From: Lactobacillus sp. ESL0680
GTDB lineage: Bacteria > Bacillota > Bacilli > Lactobacillales > Lactobacillaceae
Assembly: GCF_029392855.1 (NCBI RefSeq)
Contig: NZ_CP113945.1
Span: 1,550,001 to 1,614,000 of the forward strand
Length of the DNA stretch: 64,000 bases
Reading direction: 5' to 3'
Every line of letters starts with the position of its first letter. Position 1 is the first letter of the stretch. The notes under the pieces were generated by a model. It made no database searches, was not told where the DNA came from, and saw only the letters and a list, made by a program, of their open reading frames with translations. Shown one piece after another: positions 26,025 to 33,195 of this stretch. Position numbers and translations under genes: made by a program.

Positions 26025-26837
26025 TTAAACTAATTTCTTCCGAATTACACCGGAAATCCAGTCAATCACAATTACCATGACAATAATTCCAAGTAGGATA
26101 ATTCCAACGCGATTCCATTGCCGGTATTGCAGTGCAATAATCAGCGGGTAACCGATACCACCGGCACCAACCAAGCCAAGGATTGAAGCTGACCGAATAG
26201 AAACATCAAACCGGTACAACGTATTCGAAATCAAGGCTGGCATTAAGTTAGGCAGCGTTGAAAACATCGTAATATTAGTTTTCGAACCCCCAACAGCCGT
26301 TACTGCCTCATTAGGACCATCTTCGAGATTTTCAATTGCTTCCGAGAACAATTTTGCCAGCATCCCAACCGAGTGGAAGCCTAATGCCAAAACACCGGCA
26401 GCTGAACCAGGACCAACAGCCTTAATAAACATCAAGGCCAAGACGATTTCAGGGAATGACCGGATAATTGCCAAGATAATCTTACCAGTCCGTGAAACAT
26501 ACCACTTTTTATGCTTAGTGTGTGCTGCCCAAAAGGCAAATGGCAATGAAATAATTGCAGAGATAAACGTACCTAAGAAAGCAATACATACAGTTTGCCA
26601 TAATTGTGATACCAAATCTTCACCAGTGCCATTATAAACGTATGACCAATCAGGATGGAAAATACCGCTAAAAATCGCACCAGCAATTTGACCAGCAGTA
26701 GCTTTAATACCGCCAAAATCCATTCCCGTGCATGACCAAACAATAAGAACAATTGTAATTAACGCTAAACCCCAGTGCAATATCCGTTTCGAGACATCAA
26801 CTTGGCGAGGAGGTAATTTCTTCATATTAGTATCCAT
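26025..26837 (-). CDS. phnE: Phosphonate-type ABC transporter permease
   Basis: 270 residues, about six helices, inner-membrane half of an importer. The ABC-binding loop is visible as EAIENLEDGPNEAVTAVGGSK (given in part: EAIENLEDGPNEAVTAVG), and the C-terminal SILGLVGAGGIGYPLI is typical of PhnE. Its start ATG overlaps the stop of the preceding permease gene by one base (TAATG). Last gene of the phnD-C-E-E unit. Confidence 0.9.
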   Translation of the reverse strand: MDTNMKKLPPRQVDVSKRILHWGLALITIVLIVWSCTGMDFGGIKATAGQIAGAIFSGIFHPDWSYVYNGTGEDLVSQLWQTVCIAFLGTFISAIISLPFAFWAAHTKHKKWYVSRTGKIILAIIRSFPEIVLALMFIKAVGPGSAAGVLALGFHSVGMLAKLFSEAIENLEDGPNEAVTAVGGSKTNITMFSTLPNLMPALISNTLYRFDVSIRSASILGLVGAGGIGYPLIIALQYRQWNRVGIILLGIIVMVIVIDWISGVIRKKLV

Positions 26838-27640
26838 TATTTCATCAACGCCTCCCGTGATTTAGACGAAACGTAGTCGATTAAGACTACAACCACAATG
26901 ATAACTAGGATAATCGTTCCCGTCTTAGCGTAATCAAAGACTTGCAGAGTTTGCTGCAGGTAAAGACCGATACCACCGGCACCGATATATCCTAATACAG
27001 TTGAAGCCCGGACGTTAATTTCAAATGCGTACAGACAATAAGAAATAAAGTAAGTAATGACTTGTGGTAAAACAGCAAAAACAATAATTTGCAGTTTATT
27101 AGCACCGACAGCCGTCAAAGCCTCAATTGGACCCGGATCAATCGTTTCAATTGCTTCATAAAAGAGCTTAACAACAATCCCAAAAGTACAAATAGCTAAG
27201 GCCAAAATACCGGCAACTGGACCAATCCCAACAATGGCAACAAAGATTGCCCCTAATAAGAGGTCTGGTACAGTTCTGATAATATTCATAATTAACCGCA
27301 AAATGCCGGTAACAGCCTTATTCTTAACGATGTTACGTGCAATTAACAGCGAATAAATGAAGGCCAGAATAGAACCAATCACTGTCCCCAAAATTGCCAT
27401 CTTGATTGTTTCAAGAAGCAGCGGCATAACTGGTCCCAAATATCCCCAATCAGGGTGCAGCATTTGGGAAAAGATGTCGGTAAACTGACTAAAGTTAGCA
27501 AACAGAGTACCAAGATTAGTGTGTGTAACATCTGTTGATACAAATAATCCCGCAATAAAGACAATTACCCAAATTAAGTTCCAAAACTTGAACTTTTTCT
27601 TAGGCAAAGCCATGAGTGCTTCCTTATCAGTATTACTCAT
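26837..27640 (-). CDS. phnE: Phosphonate-type ABC transporter permease
   Basis: 267 residues from the ATG at 27640, which sits inside the end of the ATPase gene (ATGAGTAA, 8-base overlap); the longer frame to 27655 is not needed. About six helices, coupling loop [18 protein letters not shown] and [14 protein letters not shown]. It forms a heterodimer with the neighbouring permease. The two PhnE proteins align along their length and probably arose by duplication. Confidence 0.9.
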   Translation of the reverse strand: MSNTDKEALMALPKKKFKFWNLIWVIVFIAGLFVSTDVTHTNLGTLFANFSQFTDIFSQMLHPDWGYLGPVMPLLLETIKMAILGTVIGSILAFIYSLLIARNIVKNKAVTGILRLIMNIIRTVPDLLLGAIFVAIVGIGPVAGILALAICTFGIVVKLFYEAIETIDPGPIEALTAVGANKLQIIVFAVLPQVITYFISYCLYAFEINVRASTVLGYIGAGGIGLYLQQTLQVFDYAKTGTIILVIIVVVVLIDYVSSKSREALMK

Positions 27641-28406
27641 CTTGTTCACCACCATTGTAAATCTTGGTGAAGGTCGACTCTGGTGTTTCGCTCATCTTGC
27701 CGTCATAAATAATTTCACCAGCACGTACACCAATAACTCGTTTACCAAATTCTTGTGCTAACTCGACACTATGCAAGTTAATCACAACTGTCATGCCGTG
27801 CTTTTCGTTCAGCATCTTGAGGTCTTGCATTACACGACGAGAAGTTTGCGGGTCAAGTGAGGCTGTTGGCTCATCAGCTAAAATGATCTCTGGATTTTGC
27901 GTTAAAACGCGGGCAATCGCAACCCGTTGTTGTTGCCCACCAGATAGTTCATCAGCACGTGAATAAACCTTGTCAGCCAGGTCAACTTGTTGCAAAGCCT
28001 CATAAGCACGCTGCTTATCTTCTTTAGTAAATAAGTTAAGTGTACTCTTCCAAGTAGGGTAATAACCTACGCGGCCTGTTAATACATTACGCAAAACGCT
28101 AGAACGTTTAACCAGATTGAAGCTCTGGAAAATCATCCCAATATTGCGTCGCAGAATCCGTAGCTCTTTGCCTCTTGCCTTAGTGATTGATTTGCCATTA
28201 ATTAAAATATCACCATCAGTAATATCAATTAGGCGGTTAATCGAGCGCAGAAGGGTCGACTTACCAGCACCAGAGAGACCAACAATAACGACAAATTCGC
28301 CTTTATTGATAGTTAAATTGATATTCTTTAAACCAACAACGTCTTTGCCATAAACTTTTTTAACGTTTTTTAATTCAATAACTGGCTTAACTGAAGAATC
28401 TGCCAT
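27633..28406 (-). CDS. phnC: Phosphonate-type ABC transporter ATP-binding protein
   Basis: 257 residues. Walker [11 protein letters not shown]-loop [15 protein letters not shown], signature [15 protein letters not shown] and Walker [14 protein letters not shown] are intact. It energises uptake by the two PhnE permeases. Lies 21 bases after phnD. Substrate (phosphonate, phosphite or another phosphate ester) cannot be told; no C-P lyase genes are in the window. Confidence 0.93.
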   Translation of the reverse strand: MADSSVKPVIELKNVKKVYGKDVVGLKNINLTINKGEFVVIVGLSGAGKSTLLRSINRLIDITDGDILINGKSITKARGKELRILRRNIGMIFQSFNLVKRSSVLRNVLTGRVGYYPTWKSTLNLFTKEDKQRAYEALQQVDLADKVYSRADELSGGQQQRVAIARVLTQNPEIILADEPTASLDPQTSRRVMQDLKMLNEKHGMTVVINLHSVELAQEFGKRVIGVRAGEIIYDGKMSETPESTFTKIYNGGEQDE

Positions 28407-28427
28407 TATATACTTCCTTTATTTAAC

Positions 28428-29354
28428 TTATTTCTTGGTTGACTCAATAATCTTTTCGTATTTACGAACAACGGCAAAGTTACTATCTTTTGCAGGAACG
28501 TAACCTTCATGAGTGTAAATACTTTCGATAATCTTCTTACCCTTCTTAGATTTACCAATTTCAATAAATGCCTTAGCTAACTTCTTACGGAATGCCTTTG
28601 GCATACTTGGAACAACTGAAATCGTGTCATTAGGAATAGCCTTAGTAAAGTAAATTGGCACTACTTGGCTCATAATCTTCGGGTTATCTTTTTGAACGAT
28701 TGTCCGTGCATCTTCAAAGACAAAAGCAGCATCAGTATCGCCGTTTAAGACGTTCAGAACTGCTTGGTCTTGACCAGTAACAGTTACTAACTTACAACTC
28801 TTAGGTACATCTAAGCCCTTTTCCTTTAATTCAGCAATTGGGAACACGTAGCCTGCTGATGAAGTTGGACTTTGAATTGAAATTGACTTACCCTTTAAGT
28901 CTTTCCAACTCTTAATCTTTGAATTCTTTTTAACTAAAATTTCTGACCGGTAAAAGTTAACTAAGTCCTTAGTTGGCTTACCACCTGGTTGCTTAACACC
29001 ATATCTTTGTGCCTGCAATAAAACATCGGCAGCACCTTGCTTGTGCGCTAAAATGTAACCATTTGGCGGCAAGAAACCAACGTCAACTTTCTTAGATTTC
29101 ATGGCTTCAACAACCGTGTTGTAATCTGTTGACATTGATACGTGAACTGGAATGCCTAAACGATCAGATAGCATCTTTTCTAACGGCTTAGCTCTAGCTT
29201 GCAGCTTAGTTGCAGCTTGGCTTGGGACAAATTGAACATTCAAAGACTTCGGGGTGGAACTTTCTTGACTCTTACTCTTACTTGAACAAGCAGTTGCCAT
29301 TAACGCTACTAAAAAGACGGCAGCACCAGCTAGCACTTTCTTAAATTTTTTCAT
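28428..29354 (-). CDS. phnD: Phosphonate-type substrate-binding lipoprotein
   Basis: 308 residues. Signal peptide with lipobox ALMATAC (lipidated Cys near residue 23), followed by a Ser/Lys linker. The body has the PhnD pattern: NVQFVPSQ, LSDRLGIPVHVSMSTDYN, KVDVGFLPPNGYILA, and SIQSPTSSAGYVFP for ligand binding. Anchored on the outer face of the membrane, it delivers substrate to PhnC-PhnE. First main gene of the operon; AGGAGGG ribosome site. Preceded by an attenuator-like leader. Confidence 0.92.
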   Translation of the reverse strand: MKKFKKVLAGAAVFLVALMATACSSKSKSQESSTPKSLNVQFVPSQAATKLQARAKPLEKMLSDRLGIPVHVSMSTDYNTVVEAMKSKKVDVGFLPPNGYILAHKQGAADVLLQAQRYGVKQPGGKPTKDLVNFYRSEILVKKNSKIKSWKDLKGKSISIQSPTSSAGYVFPIAELKEKGLDVPKSCKLVTVTGQDQAVLNVLNGDTDAAFVFEDARTIVQKDNPKIMSQVVPIYFTKAIPNDTISVVPSMPKAFRKKLAKAFIEIGKSKKGKKIIESIYTHEGYVPAKDSNFAVVRKYEKIIESTKK

Positions 29355-29370
29355 TATGCCCTCCTAGACA

Positions 29371-29529
29371 TCAAAAAAGACTTAATGTAACAACACAAAA
29401 GTGAATTATATTAAGTCTTTCAATAACTTTTTTGGTTAAAAAACGAACAATACTACCATTTGCAGGAAAGCAAAAAGTCTTAATTGCAAAAACATCAATG
29501 AACGCTACGCGCCGTTCATCTTTTTGCAT
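29371..29529 (-). CDS. Leader ORF of the phn operon
   Basis: 52 residues (MQKDERRVAFIDVFAIKTF at the start) from ATG 29529, with GAAAGGGGAG eight bases upstream, a better site than many genes here. The frame runs through both the antiterminator-like and terminator arms and stops at 29371, at the end of the T run and 16 bases before the phnD start. Basic N-terminus, hydrophobic C-terminus. No family recognised. A regulatory upstream ORF or a small protein are both possible. Confidence 0.5.
   Translation of the reverse strand: MQKDERRVAFIDVFAIKTFCFPANGSIVRFLTKKVIERLNIIHFCVVTLSLF
29373..29420 (-). terminator. Attenuator terminator in front of phnD
   Basis: In minus sense AAAGACTTAAT (29420-29410) pairs with ATTAAGTCTTT (29386-29376), followed by TTT, 19 bases before phnD. 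An upstream ATTAAGACTTT (29484-29474) can pair with the first arm in 10 of 11 positions, giving a competing antiterminator. Confidence 0.7.
29498..29519 (-). promoter_or_regulatory. Hairpin in the phn leader
   Basis: ATGAACG and CGTTCAT form a 7-bp stem around an 8-base loop, just inside the leader ORF. The rest of the gap, 29550-29826, is AT-rich; I see no gene in it and only a weak TAATCAAC/GTTGATTA dyad (29688-29695, 29754-29761). Confidence 0.45.
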
Positions 29530-29826
29530 GACTTTCACTCCCCTTTCATCTGTTTCGCATTTATTCTATTAAATAATAGCAGAAATTAGTTGTTTAGAAA
29601 AGAAAATTATTTTAAAAAAACTATTTTTTAGCTAAAAAATGTTAGCTGCCTTCGCAAGCAAATTTTTTCTTACATAAATGATTACCTTAATCAACTTCTC
29701 TTAACTAGCCCAGGCAAACTAAAAATAATATTGTTCGGAATTTACTTAATAAGGTTGATTAGACTACTGAATTCATCATCTTAGGTTCGGCTTTTTCAAT
29801 GATTGCTTCATGATTCCATTATTAAC

Positions 29827-29866
29827 AAAAAACTCGATATTAATCACAAAACGTAATTAACATCGA
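29827..29866 (-). terminator. Terminator after uspA
   Basis: In minus sense TCGATGTTAAT, loop, ATTAATATCGA then GTTTTTTG, about 60 bases after the stop. Confidence 0.75.
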
Positions 29867-29926
29867 ATTTCAAATAATCCACTATATAATATCAACAGAC
29901 TAATTAATAGCTATCCAACTGGTTTC

Positions 29927-30406
29927 TTATTTTTGCCGAATTGGGTTGTTATCAACGTCAGTACGAACAATCAATACATCAGCCAAAGCATGCTGGTTAA
30001 CGTATTCTGTAACTGACCCCATCAGCATTCTCTCAACCGCATTCAAGCCAGTTGCACCCATAATGATTAGATTATCGTGGTGGTCCTTAATAAAGTCATA
30101 GGAAATAACCGCCTTAGGGCTGCCATAACGAATATGGTAATCAATATCATCAAAGTCAAAGTTATCATGTGCCCATTGCTTCAAACTCTTTAAATATTTA
30201 CTAGTATCTTGCGTCATCTGGTAAACAGTATCGCCTGAAATCAGCGTATCCTGCATTTCACCCAAAAATTGCCTAGTATCAATCACGTTTAAAATATCAA
30301 TATGAGCATTTTCCGTTAGTGCAATTTTAACTGCTTTATCAAAAGATCTTTCAGCTGATTCTGAGCCATCAACTGGAACTAAAATACTGTCTTTTTTCGT
30401 ACTCAT
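29927..30406 (-). CDS. Universal stress protein, UspA family
   Basis: 159 residues. The ATP-binding pattern G-2x-G-9x-G-S/T is present as MGATGLNAVERMLMGSVTEYV (short form: GATG...GSVTEYV), with the VPVDGSESAERSFDKAV start. Cytoplasmic nucleotide-binding stress protein. Single gene, divergent from the phosphatase gene at 30550. Confidence 0.9.
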   Translation of the reverse strand: MSTKKDSILVPVDGSESAERSFDKAVKIALTENAHIDILNVIDTRQFLGEMQDTLISGDTVYQMTQDTSKYLKSLKQWAHDNFDFDDIDYHIRYGSPKAVISYDFIKDHHDNLIIMGATGLNAVERMLMGSVTEYVNQHALADVLIVRTDVDNNPIRQK

Positions 30407-30485
30407 GTACTCACCCTCTATAAATATATTGTTTTATTTAACTTTAATTTTAACATATTTTTGATAACATTTAACTCTTTTATAA

Positions 30486-30514
30486 TTGTTTACACCCTGG
30501 TTTATTGCTAGAAT
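30486..30514 (+). promoter_or_regulatory. Promoter of the phosphatase-ntd unit
   Basis: TTGTTT (30486-30491), 17-base spacer, TAGAAT (30509-30514), 36 bases before the start codon. Confidence 0.6.
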
Positions 30515-30549
30515 AGAACGTAAATGTCAAAAGATAAAGGGTGGAATTT

Positions 30550-31350
30550 ATGACAGAGAATTTAACTAATCAATTAATCGGTGTTAAGAGCGGCCGCAAC
30601 TTCCGTGAACTTGGCGGCTACAAAACTGCAGACGGCAAAACGATTAAAATGCACAAGTTGTTAAGAACTGCTAACTTAGGTAGCTTAGATGAAACTGACC
30701 GCAAGTTCTTACACGATTACGGCGTTAAATACGTCGTTGATTTCAGAAGTCAAGCTGAAGTTGACCATGAACCTGACCGCGTTCCTGAAGGAGCCGAATA
30801 TGATTACGATCCAGTTTTCAGCGAGGATTTAACCAACGCTTCTAAGAGTATTGAAGAAGTCATCAAGCAAGGTCAAAAAAATCCTCAAGCAGGTTATGAA
30901 CACATGATGTTTGCTTACGATGATATGATTACCAGTGAACCCGCACAAAAGGCTTACCGCCGCTTCTTCGACCTATTATTGGCAAATGATGAAGAAGGTC
31001 AAAGTTTAATCTTCCATTGTACTGCTGGTAAGGACAGAACCGGTGTTGGAGCATTGCTTATCTTAACCGCTCTTGGTGTTCCCCTTGAAACAATCAAGCA
31101 GGACTACTTATTAACTAACATTGCCACCGCTGACTTTGTTGAAAATATGATGCAAAAAGCTAAGGCACAAGGTGCTGACGATGCCACATTAAATATTTTA
31201 AAAGACTTCCAAACCGTTCACGTTGAATACATCGATCATGTTTTAGCAACTATTAACGGAAAATATGGTAGCGTGGACAACTATTTACATGATATTATGA
31301 AATTAACTGATGCAGAAATCAGTAAATTACGTAACATTTACCTAAAATAA
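30550..31350 (+). CDS. Tyrosine/serine protein phosphatase, PF13350 type
   Basis: 266 residues. Active-site loop HCTAGKDRTG with Cys157 and Arg163, preceded by the general-acid region and NFRELGGYKT typical of this bacterial dual-specificity group. Start is the ATG at 30550 because AAAGGGTGG directly precedes it; a GTG at 30541 is inside that site. It is 19 bases ahead of ntd and probably co-transcribed. A paralogue with the same loop lies at 54095-54868. Target unknown; some relatives act on phosphoinositides. Confidence 0.88.
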   Translation: MTENLTNQLIGVKSGRNFRELGGYKTADGKTIKMHKLLRTANLGSLDETDRKFLHDYGVKYVVDFRSQAEVDHEPDRVPEGAEYDYDPVFSEDLTNASKSIEEVIKQGQKNPQAGYEHMMFAYDDMITSEPAQKAYRRFFDLLLANDEEGQSLIFHCTAGKDRTGVGALLILTALGVPLETIKQDYLLTNIATADFVENMMQKAKAQGADDATLNILKDFQTVHVEYIDHVLATINGKYGSVDNYLHDIMKLTDAEISKLRNIYLK

Positions 31351-31369
31351 TAGTTAAAGGAGACCTAGT

Positions 31370-31846
31370 ATGACTAAGACAAAGACCGTTTACTTTGGTG
31401 CTGGTTGGTTCAACGAAAAGCAAAACAATGCTTACCAGGCAGCAATGAAAGCCTTGGCTGCCAACCCAACCATTGATCTTGAAAACAGTTATGTTCCATT
31501 GGACCACCAATATAAAGACATCAATGTTGAAGAACATCCAGAATATTTGCGTGATCGCGAATGGGCAACTGCAACCTACCACGGTGATTTAATTGGTATT
31601 AAGTCCAGCGACATCATGATTGGCGTTTACTTGCCAGAAGAAGAAGATGTTGGTTTGGGAATGGAACTGGGCTACGCTCTAAGTCAAGGTAAATATATTT
31701 TACTGGTTATTCCTGATGAAGACTACGGTAAACCAATCAACTTAATGAGCTGGGGTGTCTGCGATAACGCCATTAAGCTCAGCGAATTAGAAAATTATGA
31801 CTTTAATAAGCCACGTTTTAACTTTTACGACGGTGCTGTTTACTAA
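31370..31846 (+). CDS. ntd: Nucleoside 2-deoxyribosyltransferase
   Basis: 158 residues, nearly the 157 of the lactobacillar class II enzyme. Exchanges bases between deoxynucleosides for purine and pyrimidine salvage. YFGAGWFNEKQN at the start, ENSYVPLDHQYK, and the nucleophile Glu99 in GLGMELGYALSQGKY; the C-terminus RFNFYDGAVY is also conserved. AAAGGAG site. Followed by a strong terminator. Confidence 0.95.
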   Translation: MTKTKTVYFGAGWFNEKQNNAYQAAMKALAANPTIDLENSYVPLDHQYKDINVEEHPEYLRDREWATATYHGDLIGIKSSDIMIGVYLPEEEDVGLGMELGYALSQGKYILLVIPDEDYGKPINLMSWGVCDNAIKLSELENYDFNKPRFNFYDGAVY

Positions 31847-31855
31847 AGTGTACAT

Positions 31856-31887
31856 AAAAAATGGTTCTCTTATGAGAACCATTTTTT
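31856..31887. terminator. Bidirectional terminator between ntd and nagA
   Basis: AAAAAATGGTTCTC-ttat-GAGAACCATTTTTT, perfect 14-bp stem. Confidence 0.93.
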
Positions 31888-31888
31888 G

Positions 31889-33043
31889 TTAGGCCTTGTA
31901 ACGTGACTTACCGCTGAGGTAGGTTTCACTCAAAGTCATGTCTGGATTAAGTACAATGAAGTCCGCGTCCTTATCCGGAGCGATCGAACCGCACTTGTCT
32001 AAAATATGTGCACTCTTAGCTGGAACATAAGAAGCCATCATAATCGCTTCTTCAGGAGTTGCCGCATTCCAGTCAACAACGTTCTTAACGGCTGTCTTCA
32101 ACTGCAGGATACTGCCGGCCAAGTTATCGTTGCTCTTTAAGCGAGCCATGCCATCTTGAACATAAACTGGTAATTCGCCCAGCATATAATCGCCATCAGG
32201 CATCATGCCGGCTTCCATACAGTCGGTAATCAAGGCAATATGTTCAGGCCCCTTTAATTGAATTAGTGCCCGCACCATTTCCTTCTTAACATGGTGCCCA
32301 TCACAAATTAGTTCATCGGTGACATTATGGAGCGCCATTGCCGCGTTAGAAATTGATGGTGCGTGATGTGACGGATCCGGCATCCCATTAAATGTGTGAG
32401 TGAACATGGTTGCGCCAGCTGCAATGCCAGCTGCAGCTTGCTCAAAGTCAGCACTTGAATGCCCCAAGGAAACAACAACACCTTCTTGAACAACGTTGCG
32501 AATGAATTCTCTTGCGCCTTTACGTTCAGGAGCAAGAGAAATCTTATTTAACAGACCTCGCGACTCTTCACGCCACTGATTAAACTGGTTAATATCGGGA
32601 TCTAACAAATATTTCGGATTTTCAGCACCGGCATGCTCGGCAGTGAAGTAAGGCCCCTCAAAGTGCAAACCTTGAATTTTAGCACCTGTTTCTTCGCCGC
32701 GATGATCGCCAAACATCTGACAAATTCGACTCAAAGTATCGGCACCAGCTGTATAAGTTGTCGGCAGCCAGCTAGTAACACCAGATTGCAAAAAGCCTTC
32801 AGACAAGTGATTAATCCCGTCCCAATCACTTCTCATCACGTCTTCTTTTAGTGAGCCGTGAACATGGGTATCAACTAGTCCGGGAGCAATCCACTTACCG
32901 AGATAATCGACAATCTTACCCGCTGGCTTTTCCTGTTCTGAATAATAGTAACCAAACTGCCCGTTATCTTGAATTTCAAGATAGCCGCCATCAGTAGTTA
33001 TATTTTCCAGAAAAAATTTATCAGCGTGAATATAATAAGTCAT
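31889..33043 (-). CDS. nagA: N-acetylglucosamine-6-phosphate deacetylase
   Basis: 384 residues from ATG 33043 (GAGGGAGG site; the frame opens earlier at 33067 without need). Removes acetate from GlcNAc-6-P in amino-sugar use and wall recycling. Amidohydrolase fold: DTHVHG at 59-64, HFEGPYF, GHSSADF, THTFNGM, CDGHHV and the catalytic LITDCMEAG aspartate. Diverges from the GH31-like gene. No nagB nearby. Confidence 0.95.
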   Translation of the reverse strand: MTYYIHADKFFLENITTDGGYLEIQDNGQFGYYYSEQEKPAGKIVDYLGKWIAPGLVDTHVHGSLKEDVMRSDWDGINHLSEGFLQSGVTSWLPTTYTAGADTLSRICQMFGDHRGEETGAKIQGLHFEGPYFTAEHAGAENPKYLLDPDINQFNQWREESRGLLNKISLAPERKGAREFIRNVVQEGVVVSLGHSSADFEQAAAGIAAGATMFTHTFNGMPDPSHHAPSISNAAMALHNVTDELICDGHHVKKEMVRALIQLKGPEHIALITDCMEAGMMPDGDYMLGELPVYVQDGMARLKSNDNLAGSILQLKTAVKNVVDWNAATPEEAIMMASYVPAKSAHILDKCGSIAPDKDADFIVLNPDMTLSETYLSGKSRYKA

Positions 33044-33195
33044 TGTTTCCTCCCTCTTTGCGAACATTCACTTCATTATATGTTCATTTTAACCCATTAA
33101 ATTGGTCTTAACCAGTTTAATCACAAATACTGCAGAAAAACTTGAATTTTTAGTTATAATAGATATTAAGCAAACTAAATTAGGAAGCAAAGATT

